NCBI GenBank assembly: GCA_977017575.1
Contig: CDRNVI010000115.1
Location: 1 to 20,666, forward strand
Reading direction: 5' to 3'
DNA from: Paramoeba atlantica
Lineage: Eukaryota; Discosea
Length of the DNA stretch: 20,666 bases
Made by a program: the position numbers and the translations under genes. Numbering within the stretch: the first letter of the stretch is position 1; the number at the start of each line of letters is the position of its first letter. The notes under the pieces were generated by a model. It had not been told where the DNA came from and made no database searches. It saw only the letters and a program-made list of their open reading frames with translations. Shown here piece after piece: positions 9,571-19,158 of the stretch.

Positions 9571-9693
9571 TAAAATATGATTTGTATTAATATAAATTAT
9601 ACACTCTTATAAAAAATTTTTACGAGAATATAATTTAATATATAATATTTTAAAGGGGTTCGATAAGCTTACCTTTAAAAAAATATAAATTTA
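9571..9693. other. Spacer between small-subunit rRNA 3' end and tRNA-Ser, with a hairpin
   Basis: Contains a perfect 9-bp inverted repeat at 9648-9680 (TTTTAAAGG...CCTTTAAAA, 15-base loop) about 15-45 bases beyond the rRNA 3' end. It is possibly a processing or stability element. The rest is plain AT-rich sequence. Confidence 0.6.
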
Positions 9694-11225
9694 TTTTCCA
9701 TCCAGCGGCAGGTTCCCCTACCACTACCATGTTACGACTTCACCCTGATTACTATCAATACATTCAAATTAAATAATTAATAATATTTTATTAAAAATTA
9801 ATTATCTCCAATAGATTAAAAATAATTAATAAATATAAATTATTAATTATAATTTTTCCAATATTAACAACTTTCTTGGCGTGACGGGCAGTGTGTACTA
9901 GATTTGGATCCCATTTCACCGAAACATTCTAATCGATTACTGACGATTTCAACTTCATATTTTTATTTTCAAAAAATAATCCGAACTATAATAATCTTTA
10001 TAATTTAAATAAATTTCACAATTTATTTTTTTTTTGTAATTATTTTTGTAACACGTGTGTAGCCCAATTCATCAGGGCCATACCTACTTGACGTCCTCCT
10101 CTATTTCATTTAATATATAATTAATAATACAATATAATAAAATATAATAATATAACATATAATAATATAACATATAATAATATAATAATATATCATATAT
10201 TTTATTATATTGTAAGGATTACACTCGTTACAGGACCTAACCATACATATCACTACACGAGCTGACGACAGCCATGCGACACCTGCTTAAAAAAATTATA
10301 TAAAGTTTACTATATTTATTATAATTTTTTTCAATCTAGAATTGGTAAGATTTTATGCGTTATATCAGATTAAACCACATGTTCCACCGTTCGTACCAAA
10401 TCTCAGCCACTTTCTTTGAGTTCAAATCTTGCGATCATACTCCCCAGGCGGGATGCTTACGCGTTAGCTAAACCACAAAAATATTTCCTACAGTTAGCAT
10501 CCATCGTTGTCTGTATGGACTACAAGGGTCTCTAATCCTCTTTGATACCCATACCTTCGTACTTTAGTGTCAGTATAAATCTAATATATAGCTTTCACCT
10601 TCTGATAGTCTCCATAGTATCATAAAATTTCACCTTTCCTCTATGAATACTATATATCTGAATAATACTCTTAGTTTACTAATATATAATTTATTCATTA
10701 TTACTAATAACGCCTTTAAAATTATATTATTAAAAAATAAACCACTTATCATACGCTTTACGCCCAGTAATGCTGAGTAACACCCGCATCCTCCGTATCA
10801 CCGCGACTGCTGGCACGAAGTTAGTCGATGCTTATTCTTAAGTTTAACCTCATTATGCTCACTTAAACAAGAATTTTTCAATAAATTGTCATAATTCAGG
10901 TAGTTTCGCTGAATCAAGCTTTCGCTCATTGTTCAATATTCCTCACTGCTGCCTCCTAATGGAACTTGGGCCTTTTCTCATTCCCAATGTGGTTGTACCT
11001 CCTTCTAAGATCAACTAAGAATTATCGGCTTGTTAGTCTATTACACCTCCAACTACCTAAATCTTTATAAACCAGTTTATAATATAAACATAATTATAAG
11101 TCCCGTTTTTATATATTACTCACCCTTACGCCATTAATTTTAAATTTTAAATTTTAATTGACTAGCATGTGTTAAGCGAACTACTAGCATTTACTCAAAG
11201 CCAGAATAAAACATACAAGTATTTA
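9694..11225 (-). rRNA. rns: Small-subunit ribosomal RNA (mitochondrial)
   Basis: On the minus strand the gene reads from a 5' domain with CTGGCTTTGAGT...GCTTAACACATGCTAGTC, through the 530-loop and 790 regions, to a 3' end of AAGTCGTAACATGGTAG, GTAGGGGAACCTGCCGC, TGGATGG. It is about 1.53 kb, bacterial-like in architecture, with AT-only variable helices. Helix 39 (V7) is replaced by a long AT hairpin with 15-bp tandem repeats (10129-10213). Both ends are estimated by alignment to the E. coli 16S pattern, to within about 10-20 bases. It is transcribed after tRNA-Ser(UGA) and before tRNA-Ser(GCU). Confidence 0.95.
10129..10213. repeat. AT hairpin with 15-bp tandem repeat inside the rRNA V7 region
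   Basis: An 18-bp perfect inverted repeat (10129-10146 with 10196-10213) encloses about three copies of a 15-bp unit, acatataataatata (10140-10184; the first copy has one change). It lies between the rRNA motifs GAGTGTAATCCTTAC and GAGGACGTCAAGTAGG, i.e. helix 39. Confidence 0.85.
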
Positions 11226-11284
11226 TATATAATATATTATATATTATATAATTTACATAAATTTTTTCCTTTTTTTTTATATTA

Positions 11285-11373
11285 AGATTATGGTGGGATT
11301 CGAACCCACGGTATAATTAAAATTATACGATCCTTTTCAAGAGGATTACTTTAAACCACTCAGCCACATAAAC
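11285..11373 (-). tRNA. trnS(uga): tRNA-Ser (UGA)
   Basis: Anticodon loop CTTGAAA with stem ATCCT/AGGAT and a long variable arm (class II, reads UCN). Acceptor GTTTATG/CATAATC has a U2-U71 mismatch, the others pair. Confidence 0.93.
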
Positions 11374-11387
11374 TTATTTTTATACAA

Positions 11388-11460
11388 CGACCTGGGCAGG
11401 ATTCGAACCTACATCTGATTGGTTAACAGCCAATTATTTTACCATTGAAACTACCAAGTA
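11388..11460 (-). tRNA. trnN(guu): tRNA-Asn (GUU)
   Basis: Anticodon loop CTGTTAA with stem ATTGG/CCAAT. Acceptor TACTTGG/CCAGGTC has a U1-C72 mismatch; discriminator G. Confidence 0.93.
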
Positions 11461-11599
11461 TTGTTTTACAAATTACAAACTTTAATTTAAAGTTTGTTGT
11501 TTTATTACATATAATATTTTCAAAATATTATATATTTTATTTTTTCTTATATAGAAATTTTTTTTCTTTTTTCTTTTTTCTTTTTATAAATTAGATTGA
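11461..11599. other. Spacer between large-subunit rRNA 3' end and tRNA-Asn, with two hairpins
   Basis: Two perfect inverted repeats: 11475-11497 (10-bp arms ACAAACTTTA/TAAAGTTTGT, 3-base loop) and 11509-11533 (12-bp arms around a single C). The rest is a T-rich run on the plus strand. They probably form 3'-processing or protective hairpins of the rRNA transcript (inference). Confidence 0.7.
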
Positions 11600-13330
11600 T
11601 TCTTAAAATTATTTAGCTCAATCCTTCACAGGACTTACACACATAACTTAATTTCGTAATAATCTTTTACAATCAATACTTTTAAAATATTTTAGGATAA
11701 TCTTCTTATATCTGATTGAATTCAATAATTATATTATTAATATTTAGCTACTCGACTATGCAATTATAATTACAACCGATTTACCAGTGATATTCCTTCT
11801 CCAGTCCTTTCGTACTAAGATAAGATTCCTTCAATTTTAATTAATTAATAGTAGATAGGAACCGAACTGTCTCACGACGTTCTGAACCCAATTCAGGTGC
11901 CACTTTAAAAGGCGAACAGCCTTACCCTTGGAACATTTTTCTTAACCAGGATGTGACCAATCGACATCGAGGTGCCAAACAACCCCGTCGATATCTTCTC
12001 TCCGGAGTCATAAGCCTGTTATCCCTAGCGTACCTTTTATCCGTTGAGCAACATATTTTCCATTCAATTATATTGGATCACTATGACCGACCTTTTTAAT
12101 AAAAAAGATCTCTGTTTGATTTGTAAATCTCACAGTTAAGTAATTTTTAGCCATTACACGCCAAAATTTTCTAATAAAATTTTAATTACCTTTGTACACC
12201 TCAGTTACATTTTATGAGGTCTCCGCCCCAGAGAAACTACCAAATATATTCTGTCAATAAAAAATTATTAAGTTTTAAAAATTAAATTCAAACTATTCCA
12301 AGATTATCTAAACAATTAACTAATATTAAAATTTTAAAACGATTAGTTTGTATCCTATAAATTTAATTTTTAATAACAAAATATAACTGCAGTAAAGGTG
12401 CATAGGGTCTTTCCGTCTAGCTATTAATACGCTGCATCTGCACAGAGAATTCAATTTCGCTAATATAATACCGGAGACAGTAGGATAGTCGTTACACCAT
12501 TCATGCAAGGTCGAAACTTACTCGACAAGGAATTTCGCTACCTTCGAACCGTTATATTTACAGCTGCCGTTTACTATTCATTCTATATAAAGCTAATACA
12601 TTAAATAATATATTAACAATAACAATTACCTTTATAGCACCGGGCAGGTGTCAGACCTTATACATCATTAATTAATTTTGCAAAGTCCTGTGTTTTTGTT
12701 AAACAGTCGCCATCCTCTATTCTGTTACATTTTTATATACATATAATGTATATATAAAAATACTCTTTCTCCCGAAGTTACAGAGTTAATTTGCCGAGTT
12801 CCTTCGATATTATTCAATTATTCATCTTAGTATTCTCTACTAATCCTCCTGTGTAGGATTTAGTACGGTTTTATATATTAGTATTCTTTCTTGAATTTAT
12901 TTTTTAAATATTTCAATCAATATATTCGAATATATCACACAATGTTTTACTATATTTATTAAAATTTGATCCTAAAATATTTAAAAAATAAACTGTCATC
13001 TACTAATAACGTTAAAAATATTATGTTATCCTTATAACTCTTTAACTACCCTTCAATTATTACTATCATATTCATTTTAGGGACCGATTAACCTAATGCA
13101 GTTTATCTTGACATTAGAAACCTTAGATTTTTAGATGATAATGTTTATAACATTATTTTTGCTACTTATGCCAGTATATTCAATTTTAATTTTATAATTT
13201 AACAATTTTTTTTTTCTTTTATAAAACGTTCTACTACCAATATTATTATTTTAAATAATATTTTATAATTTCGGTATAATATTTATTTTCGTTATATTTT
13301 TGTATATAAATATCTATCAATAGTGAGCTG

Positions 13331-13364
<34 letters not shown>

Positions 13365-14390
13365 CTACCTCCTATTCATTGTTAATATTATAATATACTT
13401 TTTAACTTAATATTAATTTAGAAACCTTAATTTATAATCTGGGCTCTTTCCCTCTTGATATACAACCTTTTCGCCATATATCGAAATTAAAATTTTTACT
13501 TTATATTTATTTGAAGTTCATATGGATTCAACAACCCAATATGGTAGCTCTACCTTATATAAATTTAAATTTCATCTCTACTTAAATAGATTTCGTAGAA
13601 AACCAGCTATCTCCAAGTTTGATTAGCCTTTCACCCCTAATCATAGGTCATCCCAATATATTGCAACATAAACGGGTTCGATCCTCCATTAATATTTAAT
13701 TAACTTCAATCTGCCCATGACTAGATCACTTGGTTTCGGGTCTAATTATTATAACTATAAATATATTAATTACAATTAAAAAATTTAATAATTTTTTATT
13801 TTGCTACAATAATTAACTCACTGACCCATTATGCAAAAGGTACCTTTTAACATATAATTATTTATGCTTAAAGTGCTATTTAGTATTAAATTTCAAAATC
13901 TATTTCAACATTTTTAAAAAATTTCTTTTCATCTTTCCTTCACAGTACTTTTTCACTATCGCTCAATAATAATTCTTTAGCCTTTAGAGATGGTACTCTA
14001 ATCTTCAAACAAATTTAGTTTTTATTTTACTCAAAACCAATAATAATAATAAAAAATAACAAGACTATTACTTATTTTGTTAATTATTCCAAATTATTAT
14101 ATTTTTTATTTATATTATTGTTTAATTTAGCTATTTTATTTTCGCTCGCCACTACTAATAATATCATTTTTATTTTTTTTAACTAATTACTAAGATGATT
14201 CAATTCATTAGATATTCTTTAATTATTTAATTTAATTGGGTTTTCCCTTTAGATACGTGAATATTGAAAAATTATTATTATTTTACTTTCACATTACGTT
14301 TTAAAACGTCTATAAACTTATTATTGGCAAGATATCCGTTTAATACTATTTTAAATTTATAAAAAAATTTTAAAATGATTTGTTTAAAAA
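11600..14390 (-). rRNA. rnl: Large-subunit ribosomal RNA (mitochondrial)
   Basis: About 2.8 kb on the minus strand. The sarcin-ricin loop region reads CTTAGTACGAAAGGACTGGA (around 11800-11820). The peptidyl-transferase region includes the complements of CTCGATGTCGATTGGTCAC and GGTTTAGAACGTCGTGAGAC-type motifs around 11870-12010. The 5' end GGATATCTTGCCAATAATAA corresponds to the start of domain I (GGATGCCTTGGCAG). Domains I-VI appear present and there is no sign of an intron. Ends are approximate (5' within about 20 bases, 3' within about 20). It is preceded by tRNA-Tyr and followed by tRNA-Asn. Confidence 0.95.
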
Positions 14391-14421
14391 TTATTCAACA
14401 TTATTATATATTTTAATCAAA

Positions 14422-14502
14422 TGGAAGTGGTAGGATTCGAACCTACGATGTATAAATACAATAGATTTACAGTCTACCGCTTTACCGCTCAGCCACACTA
14501 TA
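14422..14502 (-). tRNA. trnY(gua): tRNA-Tyr (GUA), three acceptor mismatches
   Basis: Anticodon loop CTGTAAA; a class II-like variable arm (TGTATTTATACA) as in bacterial tRNA-Tyr. Acceptor TATAGTG/CACTTCC: pairs 1, 2 and 3 are all mismatched (U-C, A-C, U-U) while pairs 4-7 are perfect. A strong 5' editing candidate. Confidence 0.93.
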
Positions 14503-14510
14503 AAAAATTA

Positions 14511-14584
14511 TAATTGGTATAGGACTCGAACCTATATCTAATGATTTAGAAGATCATAATTTTAACCAATTAAACTAACCAATT
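14511..14584 (-). tRNA. trnR(ucu): tRNA-Arg (UCU)
   Basis: Anticodon loop CTTCTAA with stem ATGAT/ATCAT. Acceptor AATTGGT/ACCAATT is perfectly paired; discriminator A. Reads AGR. Confidence 0.93.
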
Positions 14585-14611
14585 AAATACAAAACAACAA
14601 AAATAGGTTGA

Positions 14612-14851
14612 TTAAGTATATAAGATTAAGAAAGCCATCATTAGGGCAAACAGAGCAATTGCTTCTGTTAATGCGAAACCTAATAAAGTATAACCAAATA
14701 AATCGTTTTTAATTGTAGTATTACGTGAATAAGCAATTAAAAAAGCTCCAAAAACTATTCCTATACCTACTCCAGCACCTGCTAAACCTATAGTAGCTAA
14801 ACCAGCACCTACTTTTTTTGCAAAAATTAACATAATTTCTTGTCCTGCCAT
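14612..14851 (-). CDS. atp9: ATP synthase subunit 9 (c-subunit of the F0 ring)
   Basis: A 79-residue proteolipid with two transmembrane helices. Helix 1 is [20 protein letters not shown] with the glycine-rich ring-packing motif; the polar loop is [13 protein letters not shown]; helix 2 is [20 protein letters not shown], where the Glu in LTEAIALF is the proton-binding carboxylate. Complete, no TGA codons. It sits alone among tRNA genes (tRNA-Met upstream, tRNA-Arg downstream), so its ends may be freed by tRNA excision. Confidence 0.97.
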   Translation of the reverse strand: MAGQEIMLIFAKKVGAGLATIGLAGAGVGIGIVFGAFLIAYSRNTTIKNDLFGYTLLGFALTEAIALFALMMAFLILYT

Positions 14852-14950
14852 TTTCGAAAATATTTTTATACATATATTTTACTAATTAATAAAAATTCAA
14901 AATTGATTACATATTCAAATGTAATCCATAATAATATTTACGTAATTATA

Positions 14951-15023
14951 TAAGAAGAGTAGGACTCGAACCTACATCTGTGGCTCATGAGACCACTGAG
15001 TTAACCTATTACTCCATCTTAAA
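14951..15023 (-). tRNA. trnM(cau): tRNA-Met (CAU), copy a, three acceptor mismatches
   Basis: Anticodon loop CTCATGA with stem GTGGT/GCCAC, D-stem GAGT/ACTC. Acceptor TTTAAGA/TCTTCTT: pairs 1-3 mismatched (U-U, U-U, U-C), pairs 4-7 perfect. Whether initiator, elongator or a lysidine-modified Ile tRNA cannot be decided here. Confidence 0.9.
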
Positions 15024-15041
15024 AAATAATTAACTCATCGT

Positions 15042-15124
15042 TATTGGAGGAGGGACTCGAACCCTCAAGCCTAAAAGGCAATAGATTTTAAGTCTATCAT
15101 GTTTACCAATTCCATCACACCATT
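15042..15124 (-). tRNA. trnL(uaa): tRNA-Leu (UAA)
   Basis: Anticodon loop CTTAAAA, long variable arm GCC-TTTTA-GGC. Acceptor AATGGTG/CTCCAAT has A2-A71 and, unusually for this set, U6-U67 mismatches. Confidence 0.92.
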
Positions 15125-15298
15125 AAAAAATAATTAATAAAAATTTTTGTATATGAAAATAAAATATTATCTCTTATACAAACCCCCCAAACCCCCCTTA
15201 TTATATGTGACAAATAATATACTTAAATCAGTGTATAATAGATTTCAAAAATTTACAAAAAAATTTTATTAAATTAAATTAATACGGATAAAATAATT
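15125..15298. other. Spacer with a G6-TTT-G6 tract (minus strand)
   Basis: 174 bp without a gene. It carries CCCCCCAAACCCCCC on the plus strand at about 15183-15197, the only GC-rich tract outside RNA genes in the mitochondrial part. On the minus strand it reads G6TTTG6. A role as a replication or transcription control element is possible but not shown. Confidence 0.7.
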
Positions 15299-15370
15299 TC
15301 ATTTCTAAGGGATTTGAACCCTTATTTCTGCTGTGAAAGAGCAATGTCCTAACCATTAGACGAAGAAAAA
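15299..15370 (-). tRNA. trnE(uuc): tRNA-Glu (UUC)
   Basis: Anticodon loop CTTTCAC, stem TTGCT/AGCAG. Acceptor TTTTTCT/AGAAATG has U2-U71 mismatched and a U1-G72 wobble. Confidence 0.92.
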
Positions 15371-15670
15371 TAAATCATATATTATTAAAGTAAGATATAT
15401 CTAAAATAAATAATCATATTAATTTACTAATTTTTTATTTTATTAAAAAAATAAAATCTTTTAAATTACTATAATTATTTATTTTATAATTTTTTCTCTT
15501 TTTAAAAAAATTTTAAGTAAAATATGTATGTTTTATGACTGTTATTTCATATGGTAAATGTACATTTATCATAAATTGATATAATAGATATAATAGATAA
15601 TATTTTATATTTTATATACAAAACATCTTGATTATATAGTAATAAAATAAACATATTTTATTATATTTTA
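15371..15670. other. Largest intergenic spacer in the tRNA block
   Basis: About 300 bp with no ORF or tRNA. It contains a near-perfect palindrome at 15550-15573 (TATGGTAAATGTACATTTATCATA, one G-T pair) and a short repeat, gatataata, just downstream (15578-15600). A candidate control region together with the spacer at 15125-15298. Confidence 0.6.
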
Positions 15671-15744
15671 TGCGGAGGAAGGGATTCGAACCCTCATCTT
15701 TTAACTCGACAGGTTAAAGCTTTAGCCTATTAAGCTACCTCCTT
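15671..15744 (-). tRNA. trnD(guc): tRNA-Asp (GUC)
   Basis: Anticodon loop CTGTCGA, stem TTAAC/GTTAA. Acceptor AAGGAGG/CCTCCGC has A1-C72 and A2-G71 mismatches, pairs 3-7 perfect. Confidence 0.93.
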
Positions 15745-15757
15745 GTTATTATAATTA

Positions 15758-15828
15758 TCAGGACGATAGGATTTGAACCTATAACGTCTACACCCAAAAT
15801 AGATATTTTACCTTTAAACTACATCCTT
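15758..15828 (-). tRNA. trnP(ugg): tRNA-Pro (UGG)
   Basis: Anticodon loop TTTGGGT. Acceptor AAGGATG/CGTCCTG has an A1-G72 mismatch; the rest pair. Confidence 0.92.
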
Positions 15829-15862
15829 ATAAAAAATATTTTTTCTTTTTTTATACATACAA

Positions 15863-15936
15863 TACAGATGAGGGGACTCGAACCCCTAAAATTTAGTGCC
15901 TAAAACTAATATGTCTACCAATTCCATCACATCTAT
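15863..15936 (-). tRNA. trnL(uag): tRNA-Leu (UAG)
   Basis: Anticodon loop TTTAGGC, stem TTAGT/ACTAA. Acceptor ATAGATG/CATCTGT pairs throughout (one U-G). Reads CUN. Confidence 0.92.
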
Positions 15937-16002
15937 CTTTACAAATTAATAAAAAAATTTTAATAAAATATATATTTTATTAATTTTATTATTCTTAATT
16001 TA

Positions 16003-16075
16003 GGTAAGAAATGAGACTTGAACTCATACTATCGAAATCACAACTCGATGTGCTAACCTATTACACCATTCCATA
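16003..16075 (-). tRNA. trnH(gug): tRNA-His (GUG), three acceptor mismatches
   Basis: Anticodon loop TTGTGAT, stem TCGAG/TTCGA. Acceptor TATGGAA/TTCTTAC: pairs 1-3 mismatched (U-C, A-A, U-U), pairs 4-7 fine. Discriminator C, as usual for tRNA-His. Confidence 0.92.
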
Positions 16076-16081
16076 TTTTTA

Positions 16082-16154
16082 TAGATAGTATAGGGCTCGA
16101 ACCTATAACCCTCAGCTTAAAAGGCCGATGCTCTACCAATTGAGCTAACTATTT
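16082..16154 (-). tRNA. trnK(uuu): tRNA-Lys (UUU)
   Basis: Anticodon loop CTTTTAA, stem TCGGC/GCTGA. Acceptor AAATAGT/ACTATCT has an A2-C71 mismatch. Confidence 0.94.
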
Positions 16155-16163
16155 TTTTATTTA

Positions 16164-16236
16164 TAACCCCAGATAGACTCGAACTATCAATTTGCACTTA
16201 TCAAATGCATGTTTTAACCAATTAAACTATAGGTAT
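16164..16236 (-). tRNA. trnI(gau): tRNA-Ile (GAU)
   Basis: Anticodon loop TTGATAA, stem TGCAT/GTGCA. Acceptor ATACCTA/TGGGGTT has U2-U71 and A3-G70 mismatches. Confidence 0.93.
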
Positions 16237-16263
16237 TTATTATATTTATATTAAATTTAAAAA

Positions 16264-16336
16264 AGTTAGGAAACGGACTCGAACCGATATCTATAGATTT
16301 GCAATCAATTATAATAACCATTTATACTATCCTTAA
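16264..16336 (-). tRNA. trnC(gca): tRNA-Cys (GCA)
   Basis: Anticodon loop TTGCAAA; the anticodon stem ATTGA/TCTAT has one internal mismatch and the D-arm is weak. Acceptor TTAAGGA/TCCTAAC has U1-C72 and A3-A70 mismatches. Discriminator U, typical of tRNA-Cys. Confidence 0.85.
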
Positions 16337-16349
16337 AAAAAATTTTAAT

Positions 16350-16421
16350 ACTTAGGAGTAGGACTCGAACCTACACGATTTGCTGCCAAAAAACAATACT
16401 TTACCTTTCAGTCACCCTATT
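16350..16421 (-). tRNA. trnQ(uug): tRNA-Gln (UUG)
   Basis: Anticodon loop TTTTGGC, stem TTGTT/AGCAA. Acceptor AATAGGG/TCCTAAG has A1-G72 and A2-A71 mismatches. Confidence 0.92.
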
Positions 16422-16453
16422 TTATTATATTTAATTATATCATCTATAATTAA

Positions 16454-16525
16454 CACAGTTGATAGGATTTGAACCTATGTCATTAGTTTTGAAGACTAAT
16501 ATGTTAACCACTACACTACAACTAT
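16454..16525 (-). tRNA. trnW(uca): tRNA-Trp (UCA), decodes TGA and TGG
   Basis: Anticodon loop CTTCAAA, stem TTAGT/ACTAA, discriminator G. Acceptor ATAGTTG/CAACTGT is fully paired (one U-G). The UCA anticodon explains the many TGA codons at conserved Trp positions. Confidence 0.95.
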
Positions 16526-16526
16526 T

Positions 16527-16600
16527 TATCCCCCATAGGACTTGAACCTATATCAGTACCATTATGAGTGATATGTCTTAACCAATTAGACCAGAGGGAT
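16527..16600 (-). tRNA. trnM(cau): tRNA with CAU anticodon, copy b (Met or lysidine-Ile)
   Basis: Anticodon loop CTCATAA, stem TATCA/TGGTA. Acceptor ATCCCTC/GGGGGAT is fully paired. It lies 1 bp from tRNA-Trp and 16 bp after cox1, so its excision would create the cox1 mRNA 3' end. Confidence 0.88.
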
Positions 16601-16616
16601 TATATTAGTAAAATTA

Positions 16617-18278
<1,662 letters not shown>

Positions 18279-18285
18279 TGTAAAT

Positions 18286-19155
18286 TTATACTAAATAAAA
18301 AATATTCTCTTTTCCATCTTTTAATTCTAATATAAGAGGAGCTACCATATCACTACCTCAACAATATATAATCATATATAAAAATAATCATACTACATCA
18401 ACAAAATGTCAATATCAAGCTGCAAATTCAAAACCTAAATGGTGATTACGTGAAAAATGTGATAAATATATACGATAAGTAGTCATACTTAAAGCTATAG
18501 TACCAACAATAACGTGAAAACCATGTAAACCAGTACAACAAAAAAAAGTTGAACCATAAACACCATCTGAAATATCAAAAGCAGAAACACTATATTCATA
18601 AAACTGAAAAGATAAAAATAATACAGCAAATACAATTGTAACAACCATAGTTAATAAACATTTATCCATATATCCTTGTTTTAAATATAAATGTGCTAAA
18701 GTTAAAGTAGCACCTGATGTTAATAATAATAAAGTATTTAATAAAGGAATACCAAAAGGATCCATAATTATTTCACTCATTCCTACGGGAGGTCAACTAC
18801 AATTTAATTCTACTGTAGGAAAAATACTTGAATGAAAAAAAGCTCAGAAAAAAGCTACAAAAAGCATTACTTCTGAAAAAATAAAAAGTAAAAAGCTTAT
18901 AATTAAGCTTGATTGAACTTGTTTAGTATGATGACCTTCATAACTTGCTTCAATTACTATATCTCTAAATCATAAACATATAATAAATATTACCATAATT
19001 AAACCTATAAAAAATACAGGTACACCATAATAAAATCCTTGAAAAAAAGTTACTAAACCTACTGGCATTGATAATGCAAACATAGATAATAATAAAGGTC
19101 ATGGACTAATTGTTACAATATGTCAAAAATGAAAATGTTTAAATTTATTAATCAT
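18286..19155 (-). CDS. cox3: Cytochrome c oxidase subunit 3
   Basis: About 289 residues, complete, with TGA as Trp at many positions. Start MINKFKHFHFWHIVTISPWP; the conserved SEVMLFVAFFWAFFHSS around residue 90; WPPVG; the LHGFHVIVGT motif; and the C-terminal FEFAAWYWHFVDVVWLFLYM. Seven hydrophobic segments are evident. It lies between cox2 (3 bp upstream) and cox1 (7 bp downstream), so the three are almost certainly one transcript. Stop is TAA at 18286. Confidence 0.97.
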
Positions 19156-19158
19156 ATT

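Noticed and set aside
9571-9693. Possible mitochondrial 5S rRNA (contains CGAAC and is about 120 bp)
   Set aside because: No convincing helix I closure or other 5S signatures; only the simple hairpin is supported.
10140-10184. CRISPR-like repeats
   Set aside because: The 15-bp units are directly adjacent without spacers and belong to an rRNA variable helix.
12326-12508. Minus-strand 60-codon ORF
   Set aside because: It lies within the large-subunit rRNA.
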